Positions 34,207 through 42,252 of a stretch of 45,664 nucleotides of DNA are shown in pieces. Within the stretch, counting starts at the first letter, position 1. Each line of letters opens with the position of its first letter. The stretch spans positions 1-45,664 of the forward strand of contig CAZDFD010000031.1 in assembly GCA_964504655.1 (NCBI GenBank), in the 5' to 3' direction. The stretch is from JANXAZ01 sp964504655. Lineage in GTDB: Bacteria > Pseudomonadota > Alphaproteobacteria > Geminicoccales > Geminicoccaceae. A model generated the notes under the pieces. The model did no database searches. It was not told the DNA's origin and saw only the letters and a list, made by a program, of their open reading frames with translations. The position numbers were made by a program, and so were the translations under genes.

Positions 34207-36345
34207 TCACCGGCCGGGCACGAGCTCGAGCTCGATCCGGCGGTTGAGGGCCTGCGCGACCGGGTCGTTGCCCTGGACCAGCGGCCGCTCGTCGCCCATC
34301 CCGGCGGCCACCAGCCGGCCGCCCGGGACGCCCGCCTCGATCAGCGCCTGGGTCAGGTTGAAGGCGCGCGCCAGTGCCACCTCGCGGTTGTTGTCGAAGG
34401 CGCTGCCGCGTCGCGGCGGCTGCCGGTCGGCGTGACCGGTGACCATGATCGTCCACGGCCGGTCGGCGGGCAGGCCCTGGATCGCCTGGGCGAGCTCGCG
34501 GGCGCGGGCCGCCCCGGCCTCCGACAGCCGCGTGCCGCCGCGGTTGAAGAGCAGGTCGGCCGGGATCACCACGCGCTCGCCGCTCACCCTGGCCGCCGGC
34601 GAGCCGGCCAGCACCGGCCGCAGCGCCGCCGGCAGGAGGCCCCGGGTCTCGGCCTCGCCGGCCGCCCGCCGCTCGATCTGGGCCTGCTGGCCCTCGAGCG
34701 CCTCGATCCGCGCCTGCGCCTGGGCGAGCGCCTGGCCGCGCGCCGCGGCCTGCTTCTCGGCCGCCTCGCGGGCGCTGCGCTGGGCCTCCATCTGGTAGGC
34801 CGCCTCCTCGAGCCGGGCGTCGCGCTCGGCGGAGGCCGCCTCGGCCGCCCGGAGCCGCTCGCCCAGATCGGCACGGGCCCGCGCCGCCTGGTTGAGGGCC
34901 TGCTCCATCTCCGCGGTCTTGGCCTTGAGCGCCGCCTGCGCGGCGTCGCGCGCCTTGCCGGCCTCGGCCAGCTGGCGCTCGAGCGCCTCGATCTGGGCCT
35001 GCGCCTTGGCGAGCGCCTCGCCGCGGGCGGCGGCCTGCTTCTCCGCGGCCTCGCGGGCGCTGCGCTGGGCGGCCATCTGGTAGTCGAGCTCCTCGAGCCG
35101 GGCGGCCTGCTCGGCCTCGAGCCGGGCGAGCCGCGCCTGCAAGGCCTCGACCGCGCGCTCGCGCTCGCGCACGAGCCCGGCCAGGGCCTGCTGCTCGCCG
35201 CTCGCCTGCTCGAGCCGCTGGCGCAGCGCCGCGGCCTCGGCGGCGGCGGTCCGGCCGGCGCCCAGGGCCGCCTCGAGCTCGCGCCGCAGCGCCGCCACGG
35301 CCTGGTCGCGACCGGCGAGCTCGGCGTTCAGGCTCTGCTTCTCCACGCCCCACTGCACCGCCCGCTGCTCGGCCTCGCGCAGCTGCGCCTGCAGCCGGGC
35401 GATGGCCTGGTCGCGGGCGGCGAGCTCGGCGGCCGCCTTCTGCTGCTCGTCGCTCGCCTGGGCCAGCCGCTGCTCGAGCTGCCGGGCGGCCTGGTCGCGC
35501 TCGGCCAAGGCGGCGGCCGTACGGTCGCGCTCGGCCACGGCCCGGCGCAGCAGCTGCTCGGCCTCGCCCTTGACCGCCGTGAGCTGGCCCGCGAGCTGCT
35601 CGCGCTGGCCGGCCGCCTGATCGCGCGCCGCCACCGCCAGCCGCAGCTCTTCCTGCAGCCGGGCGATCGCCTGGTCGCGGGCGACGAGCTCGGCGGCCGT
35701 CTTCTGCTGTTCCTCGCTCGCCTGGGCCAGCCGCTGCTCGAGCTGCCGGGCGGCCTGCTCGCGGCCCTGGGCGGCGGCCGCCGCTTGGTCACGCGCCGCC
35801 ACCGCCTGGCGCAGCTCCTCCTGCAGCCGGGCCGCCACCTGCTCGCGCTCGCCGAGCGTCGCGGTGGCGCGGTCGCGCTCGGCCACGGCCCGGCGCAACA
35901 GCTGCTCGGCCTCGCCCTTGACCGCCGTGAGCTGGACCGCGAGCTGCTCGCGCTGGCCGGCCGCCTCGGAGAGCTCGGCCCGGGCCAGCCGCAGCTCCTC
36001 CTGCAGCCGGGCGATGGCCTGGTCGCGGGCGGCGAGCTCGGCGGCCGCCTTCTGCTGCTCCGCGCTCGCCTGGGCGAGCCGCTGCTCGAGCTGCCGGGCG
36101 GCCTGCTCGCGCTCGGCGAGCAGGGCGGCCGTGCGGTCGCGCTCGGCCACGGCCCGGCGCAGCTCGGTGGCCAGGGCCTGCAGGCGGCCGGCGAGCTCGT
36201 CGCGCTCGCGGGTCAGCGCCCCGAGCGCCTCCTCCGCGGCCGGCGGCGTCGCGGCGCCGCCCTGGGCCAGCGCCGGCGCGCCGGCCGGGGCGAGCAGCAG
36301 GGCGAGGACGGCGGCCGTGGCCGCGTTCGGTCGTGACAGGCTCAT
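34207..36345 (-). CDS. Periplasmic long coiled-coil protein with C-terminal OmpA peptidoglycan-binding domain
   Basis: 712 residues. The start ATG 36345 gives a signal peptide (MSLSRPNAATAAVLALLLAPAGAPALAQ), preferred to a longer frame from 36414. Residues about 37-560 are an uninterrupted Glu/Ala/Gln/Arg-rich heptad coiled coil with near-identical internal repeats (QAARQLEQRLAQAS(A/E/D)EQQK, REQLA(V/G)QLTAVKGEAEQLLRR) and a second repeat pair (YQM(A/E)AQRSAREAAEKQAAARG). The OmpA domain (about 580-712) shows IPADLLFNRGGTRLSEAG, VTGHADRQP, DNNREVALARAFNLTQALIEAGV and QALNRRIELEL, including the residues that grip diaminopimelate. It probably binds peptidoglycan; no membrane anchor other than the signal is seen. 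It is paralogous in design to the gene at 37414-38601. Confidence 0.85.
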   Translation of the reverse strand: MSLSRPNAATAAVLALLLAPAGAPALAQGGAATPPAAEEALGALTRERDELAGRLQALATELRRAVAERDRTAALLAEREQAARQLEQRLAQASAEQQKAAAELAARDQAIARLQEELRLARAELSEAAGQREQLAVQLTAVKGEAEQLLRRAVAERDRATATLGEREQVAARLQEELRQAVAARDQAAAAAQGREQAARQLEQRLAQASEEQQKTAAELVARDQAIARLQEELRLAVAARDQAAGQREQLAGQLTAVKGEAEQLLRRAVAERDRTAAALAERDQAARQLEQRLAQASDEQQKAAAELAARDQAIARLQAQLREAEQRAVQWGVEKQSLNAELAGRDQAVAALRRELEAALGAGRTAAAEAAALRQRLEQASGEQQALAGLVRERERAVEALQARLARLEAEQAARLEELDYQMAAQRSAREAAEKQAAARGEALAKAQAQIEALERQLAEAGKARDAAQAALKAKTAEMEQALNQAARARADLGERLRAAEAASAERDARLEEAAYQMEAQRSAREAAEKQAAARGQALAQAQARIEALEGQQAQIERRAAGEAETRGLLPAALRPVLAGSPAARVSGERVVIPADLLFNRGGTRLSEAGAARARELAQAIQGLPADRPWTIMVTGHADRQPPRRGSAFDNNREVALARAFNLTQALIEAGVPGGRLVAAGMGDERPLVQGNDPVAQALNRRIELELVPGR
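35380..36170 (-). repeat. Imperfect in-frame repeats within the coiled-coil gene
   Basis: Three copies of a block beginning around GGCCAGCCGCTGCTCGAGCT (copies near 35461 and 35725, and a variant near 36073) with highly similar flanks covering roughly 100-230 bp each. Spacing is uneven (264 and 348 bp, both multiples of three in net effect on the frame). This is a likely substrate for homologous length variation. Confidence 0.7.
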
Positions 36346-36454
36346 GAGGGGCACCCCGATCGTGGCTCGTCGGCCTTCGCTTGGCGCCCAAAGGCTAGCA
36401 GCAGCCCCGGCCACGGCGCCAGTCGGTTCCGGTCGGGCCGGCCGCGCGCCCGGC

Positions 36455-37393
36455 TCAGAGCCGCGCCAGCCGCTCCAGGAGGAGGTCGAAGAAGCCGTCG
36501 GCGTCGGCCTCGGTCAGGACCAGCGCGTTGGCCGGCCGCTCCGACCGGCCCCACCAGTCGACCACCGAGCGGCCCTGGCAGAGCCGACCCTCGGTCTCGA
36601 TGTCGACCCGGCAGCGCCGGCCGCGGAACAGGGCGGGGCGGAGCAGGTGCGCGATCACGCAGGGATCGTGCAGCGGCGCGCCCGGGATGCCGTAGCGCTC
36701 CATGTCGTGGCGGTTGAAGAACTCGAGGAAGTCGTGCACCGCCCGGGCCAGGGGCGTGCCGAGTGCCCGGATCCGGGCGAGGCGCGGCGCGGTGACCAGC
36801 ACCTGGTGGGTGAGGTCGAGGCCGATCATGGTGATCGGCGCGCCGCACTCGAACACGATCCGGGCGGCGTGCGGGTCGACCCAGAAGTTGAACTCGGCCG
36901 CGGCGGTGACGTTGCCGAGGTCCTTGGCGCCGCCCATGAGCACGATCTCGGCGAGCCTGGGCGCGATCTCCGGCTCCTTGAGGAGGGCGAGCGCCACGTT
37001 GGTGAGCGGCCCGGTCGGGCACAGCGTCACCGTGCCGGGCGGCCGCTCCATCACGAGCTCGACGATGGCGTCGACGGCGTGCCGCCGCTCGAGCGGCAGG
37101 CGCGGCTCGGGCAAGGTCACGCCGTTGAGCCCGGTCTCGCCGTGCACCTCGGTGGCGGTCTCGAGCGGCCGCAGGATCGGCCGCGGGCAGCCGGCGAACA
37201 CCGGCACGTCGCGCCGCCGGGTCAGCTCGACCACCTGGCGGGCGTTGCGCTGGGTCAGCGCCAGGGGCACGTTGCCGGCCACCGCGGTGATCGCCAGGAG
37301 CTCGATCTCGGCGGGCGAGGCGAGGGCCAGGAGGATGGCCACGGCGTCGTCCTGGCCGGGGTCGCAGTCGAGGATCACGGCGCGCGCGCCCAA
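36455..37393 (-). CDS. Inosine-uridine preferring nucleoside hydrolase
   Basis: 312-residue nucleoside N-ribohydrolase that splits purine or pyrimidine nucleosides into base and ribose. The calcium-binding N-terminal motif AVILDCDPGQDDAVAI is present, with LTNVALALL, MGGAKDLGNVTAAAEFNFWVDPHAA and GLDLTHQVLV, and LHDPCVIAHLL with the last metal-ligand Asp. The start is uncertain. TTG at 37393 has a very good AGGGAGG (37399-37405) 5 nt upstream and gives the standard N-terminus. A GTG at 37417 overlaps the previous stop as GTGA and would add 8 residues. It lies between the two coiled-coil OmpA genes on the same strand; the functional link is unclear. Confidence 0.92.
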   Translation of the reverse strand: MGARAVILDCDPGQDDAVAILLALASPAEIELLAITAVAGNVPLALTQRNARQVVELTRRRDVPVFAGCPRPILRPLETATEVHGETGLNGVTLPEPRLPLERRHAVDAIVELVMERPPGTVTLCPTGPLTNVALALLKEPEIAPRLAEIVLMGGAKDLGNVTAAAEFNFWVDPHAARIVFECGAPITMIGLDLTHQVLVTAPRLARIRALGTPLARAVHDFLEFFNRHDMERYGIPGAPLHDPCVIAHLLRPALFRGRRCRVDIETEGRLCQGRSVVDWWGRSERPANALVLTEADADGFFDLLLERLARL

Positions 37394-37413
37394 GCCGGCC
37401 TCCCTGGCGGTGC

Positions 37414-38601
37414 TCACCGCTCGGTGAGCTTGAACTCGATGCGGCGGTTGCGGCGGAAGGCGGCCTCGCCCTCGCCCGGTTCGAGCGGCTGGTGCTCGCC
37501 GAAGCCGGCGGCGGCGAGCCGGGCCGGCGGGATGCCGCCCTCGCGGATCAGGAACTCGACCACCGAGATGGCGCGCGCGCTCGACAGCTCCCAGTTGGAG
37601 CGGAACGGCGAGCCGGCGCCGACCGGCCGCCGGTCGGTGTGGCCGTCGACCCGGAGCACCCAGTCGACGTCCTTGGGGATGGTGGCCGCGACCTCGCGCA
37701 GCGAGGCCGCGAGCCGGCGGAGCTGCGCCTCGCCCTCGGGCTCGAGCCGGGCCGAGCCCGAGGGGAACAGGAGCTCGGAGGGGAACACGAAGCGGTCGCC
37801 CACGATCACGACGTCCTGACGCTCGCCCAGGACCTGGCGCAGCCGGCCGAAGAACTCGCTCCGGTACTGCTCGAGCTGCTCGACCTGCTCGAGCAGGGCG
37901 GCGTTCAGGCGCTGGCCGAGGTCGGCGATGACGAGCTTCTGGCCCTCGACCTCGGCCTGCGAGCGCTCGAGCGCGCCCGCGACGCGCTGCAGCTGGCCGG
38001 TGGTGGCGCCGAGCAGCCGGGTGAGCCGGTCGATCTCGCCGGCCGAGGCGCCGAGGCGGGCCTCGCCCTGGCCGAGCCTGGCCTCGAGCTCGACGATGCG
38101 CTCGCCGCGGCGCACGAGCTCCTGCTCGAGCGAGGCCAGCCGCTCGCGGTCGGAGGCGCGCGCGGTCTCGGCCGCGGCCAGCCGCTCGCCGAGCCCGGCC
38201 TTGTCCCGCTCGAGCCCGGCAAGGAGGGCGTTGAGCTGGTCGAGCCGGCTCGCGAGCTCGCGGATCCGGCGGTCGCGCTCGTCCTCGACGGTCTCGAGCC
38301 TGGCCTGGAGCTGCTCGCGGTCGGAGGCGAGCGTCTCGACCTTGCTCTCGAGCTCGGCCTTGCTCTGCCGCAGGCTCTCGGCGGTCTGCCCGCTCGTCGA
38401 CAGCCGCCCGGTCGCAGCCTCGATCTGCTGCTCGAGGAACTTGAGCGCCTGGTCGCGCTCGGCACTCGCCGCGGTCATCCGCTCGAGCTGTCGCTGCATG
38501 CGCGCCAGGAGCGCCTCGACCTCCTCCGCGGAGGGCGCCTGCTGGGCCGCGGCCGGTAGCGCGACCGCGAGGGCGAGCGGCGCGAGCAGGAGCGCGCGCA
38601 C
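37414..38601 (-). CDS. Periplasmic coiled-coil protein with C-terminal OmpA domain (MotB-like)
   Basis: 395 residues. The signal peptide MRALLLAPLALAVALPAAAQ begins at GTG 38601, with GGTGGGA about 9 nt upstream; a GTG at 38616 is the alternative. Residues about 25-240 form a heptad coiled coil (ASAERDQALKFLEQQIEAATGRL and onward). The OmpA domain (about 265-395) has FPSELLFPSGSARLEPEGE, VDGHTDRRPVG, RSNWELSSARAISVVEFLIREGGI and RRNRRIEFKLTER, a complete peptidoglycan-binding signature. Apart from the signal there is no transmembrane segment, unlike true MotB, and no MotA/ExbB homologue is nearby. It shares architecture with the larger paralogue at 34207-36345 and overlaps or closely abuts the nucleoside hydrolase gene. 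Confidence 0.86.
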   Translation of the reverse strand: MRALLLAPLALAVALPAAAQQAPSAEEVEALLARMQRQLERMTAASAERDQALKFLEQQIEAATGRLSTSGQTAESLRQSKAELESKVETLASDREQLQARLETVEDERDRRIRELASRLDQLNALLAGLERDKAGLGERLAAAETARASDRERLASLEQELVRRGERIVELEARLGQGEARLGASAGEIDRLTRLLGATTGQLQRVAGALERSQAEVEGQKLVIADLGQRLNAALLEQVEQLEQYRSEFFGRLRQVLGERQDVVIVGDRFVFPSELLFPSGSARLEPEGEAQLRRLAASLREVAATIPKDVDWVLRVDGHTDRRPVGAGSPFRSNWELSSARAISVVEFLIREGGIPPARLAAAGFGEHQPLEPGEGEAAFRRNRRIEFKLTER

Positions 38602-38804
38602 GATGGTCGATCCCACCTCGGCGGGGACGGCGGCCACGATAGGCGCCCCGCCGGCCGGAGCAAGGTGGCGCGGCCCGGCGACGACCCCGGCCGATTGTTC
38701 GGTGTGCGTCAAAATGTCGGATCGCTCGGCGGCGGCCAGAAGCGCTGCATGGTCCAATGGGCTCCGGTTCGTGATCCGGAGCCCGCTGTGGAAAGGGGGA
38801 GACG
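38602..38804. promoter_or_regulatory. Divergent promoter region with leader hairpin
   Basis: 203 nt between the divergent OmpA-domain and FG-GAP genes, with an AT-richer patch around 38690-38720. Just before the FG-GAP gene is a perfect hairpin GGGCTCCGG (38759-38767), loop TTCGTGAT, complementary arm 38776-38784. It ends 20 nt before the ATG, outside the ribosome-binding site GGGGGAG (38795-38801). No exact -35/-10 pair could be fixed. Confidence 0.5.
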
Positions 38805-40658
38805 ATGGCGGTCCTCAGGGGCACGCTCGGGCCCGACCGGTTGGTCGGCACCGGCGCGGACGATACGCTCATCGGTTTGGGCGGGGACGATGTTCTGATC
38901 GGAAGTCAGGGCAACGATCTGCTGAACGGTGGCACGGGTCTCGACACCGCCGTGCTCGCCGGCTCGGTGCTCGAGACGACCGTCAGCCCTCGGGGGATCG
39001 GCTCGGCGAACCCCGTCGTGACGACCGGGCCCGATGGCACCGACCGGCTGGTCCTGGTCGAGCGGATCCAGTTCGACGATTATCTCTACGACTTGGTCGG
39101 CAACAACGTGCCGTTCCTCGGGGCCGACGCGGCTTCGACCGGGGAGGACCGGGCGGTCGAGATCCCGATCGCCACGCTCCTGGCCAACGACCACGAGTTC
39201 GACGGCGACCCGCTCGCGTTCCAGGGCGTCGACACGACGGGCACGTTGGGCACGGTGACGGTCGTCGACGGCAGCGTGCGCTACGATCCCGCCGGGCAGT
39301 TCGACGCGCTCCGCACCGGCGAGACCGCGACCGACACGTTCCGCTACAGCGTCAGCGACGGCAAGGGCGGCCTCGCCTCGACGACGGTGACGGTGACGAT
39401 CGAGGGGCTGAACGAGCTCGACCTCGATCTCGTGATCGCCAATTACGACCTGCAGCCGAACGTCTGGTTCGCCAACGACGGGTCGGGTGTGTTCGGTGCG
39501 GCCACCAATCTGCCGAGCCTGATGGGCGAGGCCGACACTCCGGCGATCAGCATCGGCGACGCCGACGGGGACGGGGACCTCGACCTGTTCGTGGCGAACG
39601 ACGGCGGGCGCCCCAACCTGCTGCTCCTCAACGATTCGACCGGGTCGTTCTCGGCCGTCGAACTGCCGGGCGGCGCCCTCGCCAGCCGCGAGATCGCGCT
39701 CGGTGACGTCGACGGGGACGGCGATCTCGACGCGGTCATCGCGAACAGGGGCAGCAACCCGCAGTTCCTGCGGAACATGGGGGGCGAGCCGGGCGGGACC
39801 GAGGGGGTGTTCCGCCTCGACCAGACGCTCCCGTCGCTGGCCTCGGGGGGTATCGACGACCAAGCCTTAGCGGTCGCGCTCGGTGATCTCGACGGCGATG
39901 GGGATCTCGACGCCGTGTTCGGGACCGGCCTCTTCGGCAGCGAGGGCGAGGCGGGCACGCGGATCGCGATCAACCGGGGCGGCGGCGCGCCCTTCGATCT
40001 CGACCCCCAGGCCTTCGCCGGTGGCTCGACGCGCGACGTGAGCCTGGCCGACGTCGACCTCGACGGCGATCTCGACATCCTCGTCGGCAACGATCGCCTC
40101 CAGTACAGCTACGTTCTCCTGAACCAGGGGGCGGACGGCGGCGGCTTCGTCGATTTCGAAGCCTCGGCCTTGCTCGCGGCCGGCAGGACCCGCTCGTTCG
40201 GGATCGCCCTGGGCGACGTCGACGCCGACGGCGACATGGACGCGCTGGTCGCCAACCGCGATCAGGGCAGCACCCCGAGCGATCTGCTGCTGCTCAACCA
40301 GGGACTGGACGGCAACGGCGCCTGGCGGGGCTTCGCCGCCGGGACTGCGTTGAACTCCACGAACTCCGACAGCCGCAGCTTCGCGCTCGGCGACCTCGAC
40401 GGCGACGGCGACCTCGACGCGATCCTGTCCAACCGCCCGGGCAGCGCGAACGAGGCCTATCTCAATCTGGGCGGGGTCGGCGCGGCCTGGGCGGGCTTCG
40501 CCGCGCCCTATCCGGTGGGCCAGCCCATGGCGAGCGAGGATCCGGCGCTGGGCGATCTCGACGGCGACGGCCGGCCGCCGGCCGCGGGCCCCGACGGCCT
40601 GCCGGTGCTGGCCGCCGACATGGATCTGCTGCCGTCCATGACCGTGCCGATCGCCTGA
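38805..40658 (+). CDS. RTX / cadherin-like / FG-GAP repeat protein, probably secreted or surface-bound
   Basis: 617 residues, acidic, with no classical signal peptide. Residues about 14-45 are RTX-type calcium-binding nonapeptides (GGDDVLIGSQGNDLLNGG). Residues 107-200 form a cadherin-like/VCBS domain (EIPIATLLANDHEFDGDPL, DTFRYSVSDGKGGLASTTVTVTI). Residues 205-600 contain about seven FG-GAP/VCBS repeats, each with a DxDxDGDxD calcium loop (GDADGDGDLDLFVAN, GDVDGDGDLDAVIAN and so on), predicted to close into a beta-propeller. The last repeat stops short (GDLDGDGRPPAAG). GGGGGAG precedes the ATG. Lack of a Sec signal plus RTX repeats suggests type I secretion, but no transporter is adjacent. 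Third-position GC is visibly lower than in its neighbours. Confidence 0.85.
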   Translation: MAVLRGTLGPDRLVGTGADDTLIGLGGDDVLIGSQGNDLLNGGTGLDTAVLAGSVLETTVSPRGIGSANPVVTTGPDGTDRLVLVERIQFDDYLYDLVGNNVPFLGADAASTGEDRAVEIPIATLLANDHEFDGDPLAFQGVDTTGTLGTVTVVDGSVRYDPAGQFDALRTGETATDTFRYSVSDGKGGLASTTVTVTIEGLNELDLDLVIANYDLQPNVWFANDGSGVFGAATNLPSLMGEADTPAISIGDADGDGDLDLFVANDGGRPNLLLLNDSTGSFSAVELPGGALASREIALGDVDGDGDLDAVIANRGSNPQFLRNMGGEPGGTEGVFRLDQTLPSLASGGIDDQALAVALGDLDGDGDLDAVFGTGLFGSEGEAGTRIAINRGGGAPFDLDPQAFAGGSTRDVSLADVDLDGDLDILVGNDRLQYSYVLLNQGADGGGFVDFEASALLAAGRTRSFGIALGDVDADGDMDALVANRDQGSTPSDLLLLNQGLDGNGAWRGFAAGTALNSTNSDSRSFALGDLDGDGDLDAILSNRPGSANEAYLNLGGVGAAWAGFAAPYPVGQPMASEDPALGDLDGDGRPPAAGPDGLPVLAADMDLLPSMTVPIA

Positions 40659-40675
40659 ACGCGATCGGCCACCGT

Positions 40676-40713
40676 GCGCGGCCCGGGATCTCCTGCGCGA
40701 TCACGGGCCGCGC
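40676..40713. terminator. Bidirectional hairpin between convergent FG-GAP gene and trpE
   Basis: Perfect 10-bp inverted repeat GCGCGGCCCG (40676-40685) with its complement at 40704-40713, separated by an 18-nt loop. It sits midway between the two convergent stops. There is no T-run, so the terminator role is inferred from position. Confidence 0.45.
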
Positions 40714-40729
40714 CCGGTGAGCGGGCCGC

Positions 40730-42232
40730 TCAGCGGCCGCGGTGGGCGAAGCGGACGGCTTCCTCGGCGGCGCGGACGAGCGCACGGGCCTTGTTCAGGC
40801 ACTCCTGGTGCTCGGCCGCGGGGTCGCTGTCGTGGACGATCCCGGCACCCGCCTGGACGATCATCCGGCCGTCCCGGACGAGGGCCGTCCTGAGCGCGAT
40901 GCAGGTGTCCATCGAGCCGTCGGCCGCGAAATAGCCGATCGTGCCGGCGTAGAAGCCGCGCCGGACCGGCTCCAGCTCCTCGATGATCTCCATCGCCCGG
41001 ACCTTGGGGGCACCCGACACGGTGCCGGCCGGGAAGCCCGCCATGAGCGCATCCAGCGCGTCGAGGCCCGGACGCAGCATCCCCTCGACGTTCGAGGAGA
41101 TGTGCATGACGTGGCTGTAGCGCTCGACCACCATCTGCTCGGTGACCCGGACCGTGCCGATCTCGGCCACCCGGCCGACATCGTTGCGGCCGAGGTCCAA
41201 GAGCATCAGATGCTCGGCCCGCTCCTTGGGGTCGGCCAGCATCTCGGCCGCGAGCGCCTCGTCCTCCTCGCGCGTGGCGCCGCGCCGCCGCGTCCCGGCC
41301 AAGGGGCGGATCGTGACCTTGCCGTCGCGCAGGCGGACCAGGATCTCCGGGCTCGAGCCCACGAGCGCGAAGCCGTCGAGGTCGAGGTAGAACAGGAAAG
41401 GCGAGGGGTTGAGCCGGCGCAGCGCCCGGTAGAGGGCCAGGGGCGGCAGCGCGAAGGGCACGGTGAAGCGCTGCGAGACCACGATCTGGAAGGCGTCGCC
41501 GGCGGCGATGTAGTCCTTGCAGCGGCGGACCATCGCCTGGAAGGCCTCCGGGGGCATGCCGGGCTCGGGCACGACCGCGGCCGCCTCGCGCAGCGGCGGC
41601 TCGTGGCGGACGCCGCAGTCGAAGTCCTCGACCGCCTCGGCGAGCCGCTCCTGGGCGAGGTCGAAGGCGCGCGCCCCTTCGATGCCCGGCTCCGGCCGGA
41701 CCGGGGTCACGAGCGTCACCGTGTCGGCCAGGCTGTCGAACACCGCCACCACGCTCGGGCGGACGAACACCGCGTCGGGCAGGCCGAGCGGGTCGGGCGC
41801 GGTTGCCGGCAGCCGCTCGATCAGCCGCACCATGTCGTAGGCCATGAAGCCGAACAGCCCGGCGGCCGGCGGCGGCAGGCCGGGTGGCATCGCGATCCGG
41901 CTCTCGGCCACGAGCGCGCGCAACGAGTCGAGGCTCGGCAGGGGCTCGGGCTCGAAGGCCAGCCGGTCGGCCCGCGCCCGGCGGTTGATCTCGGCCCGCT
42001 CGCCGCGGCAGCGCCAGACCAGGTCCGGGCGCAGCCCGATGATCGAGTAGCGGCCGCGCACCGCCCCGCCCTCGACGCTCTCGAGGAGGAAGCTCCAGGG
42101 CCGGCCCTCGGCGAGCTTGAGGAGGGCCGAGACCGGCGTCTCGAGGTCGGCCACGAGCGTGGTCCAGACGACCTGCGGGCGGCCGGCCGCGTAGGCCTCG
42201 AGGAAGCTGGTGCGGTCGGGTGCGCTGCGCAT
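40730..42232 (-). CDS. trpE: Anthranilate synthase component I
   Basis: 500-residue enzyme that, with TrpG, turns chorismate and glutamine-derived ammonia into anthranilate, the first step of tryptophan synthesis. The N-terminal domain keeps LLES (49-52), the tryptophan-feedback pocket, so the enzyme should be Trp-inhibited. The chorismate-binding domain shows IAAGDAFQIVVSQRF, SPEILVRLRDGKVTIRPLAGTRRRG, DLGRNDVGRVAEIGTV, GTVSGAPKVRAMEII and GFYAGTIGYF. The start ATG 42232 has no strong ribosome-binding site; it is only 20 nt after ppiD and may be coupled to it. TrpG is not seen, since the next gene downstream is convergent. No trp leader peptide is visible. Confidence 0.97.
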   Translation of the reverse strand: MRSAPDRTSFLEAYAAGRPQVVWTTLVADLETPVSALLKLAEGRPWSFLLESVEGGAVRGRYSIIGLRPDLVWRCRGERAEINRRARADRLAFEPEPLPSLDSLRALVAESRIAMPPGLPPPAAGLFGFMAYDMVRLIERLPATAPDPLGLPDAVFVRPSVVAVFDSLADTVTLVTPVRPEPGIEGARAFDLAQERLAEAVEDFDCGVRHEPPLREAAAVVPEPGMPPEAFQAMVRRCKDYIAAGDAFQIVVSQRFTVPFALPPLALYRALRRLNPSPFLFYLDLDGFALVGSSPEILVRLRDGKVTIRPLAGTRRRGATREEDEALAAEMLADPKERAEHLMLLDLGRNDVGRVAEIGTVRVTEQMVVERYSHVMHISSNVEGMLRPGLDALDALMAGFPAGTVSGAPKVRAMEIIEELEPVRRGFYAGTIGYFAADGSMDTCIALRTALVRDGRMIVQAGAGIVHDSDPAAEHQECLNKARALVRAAEEAVRFAHRGR

Positions 42233-42252
42233 CGGCGGGGCGCCCGGGGGGC

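Noticed and set aside
28380..34247. A 1955-codon ORF starting with a signal-peptide-like MLVALLLVLSVLLAAALAAAEA
   Set aside because: After the hydrophobic start it runs antisense through dctM, dctQ, dctP and the COG3146 gene with shadow composition. No stop occurs soon enough for a small secreted protein.
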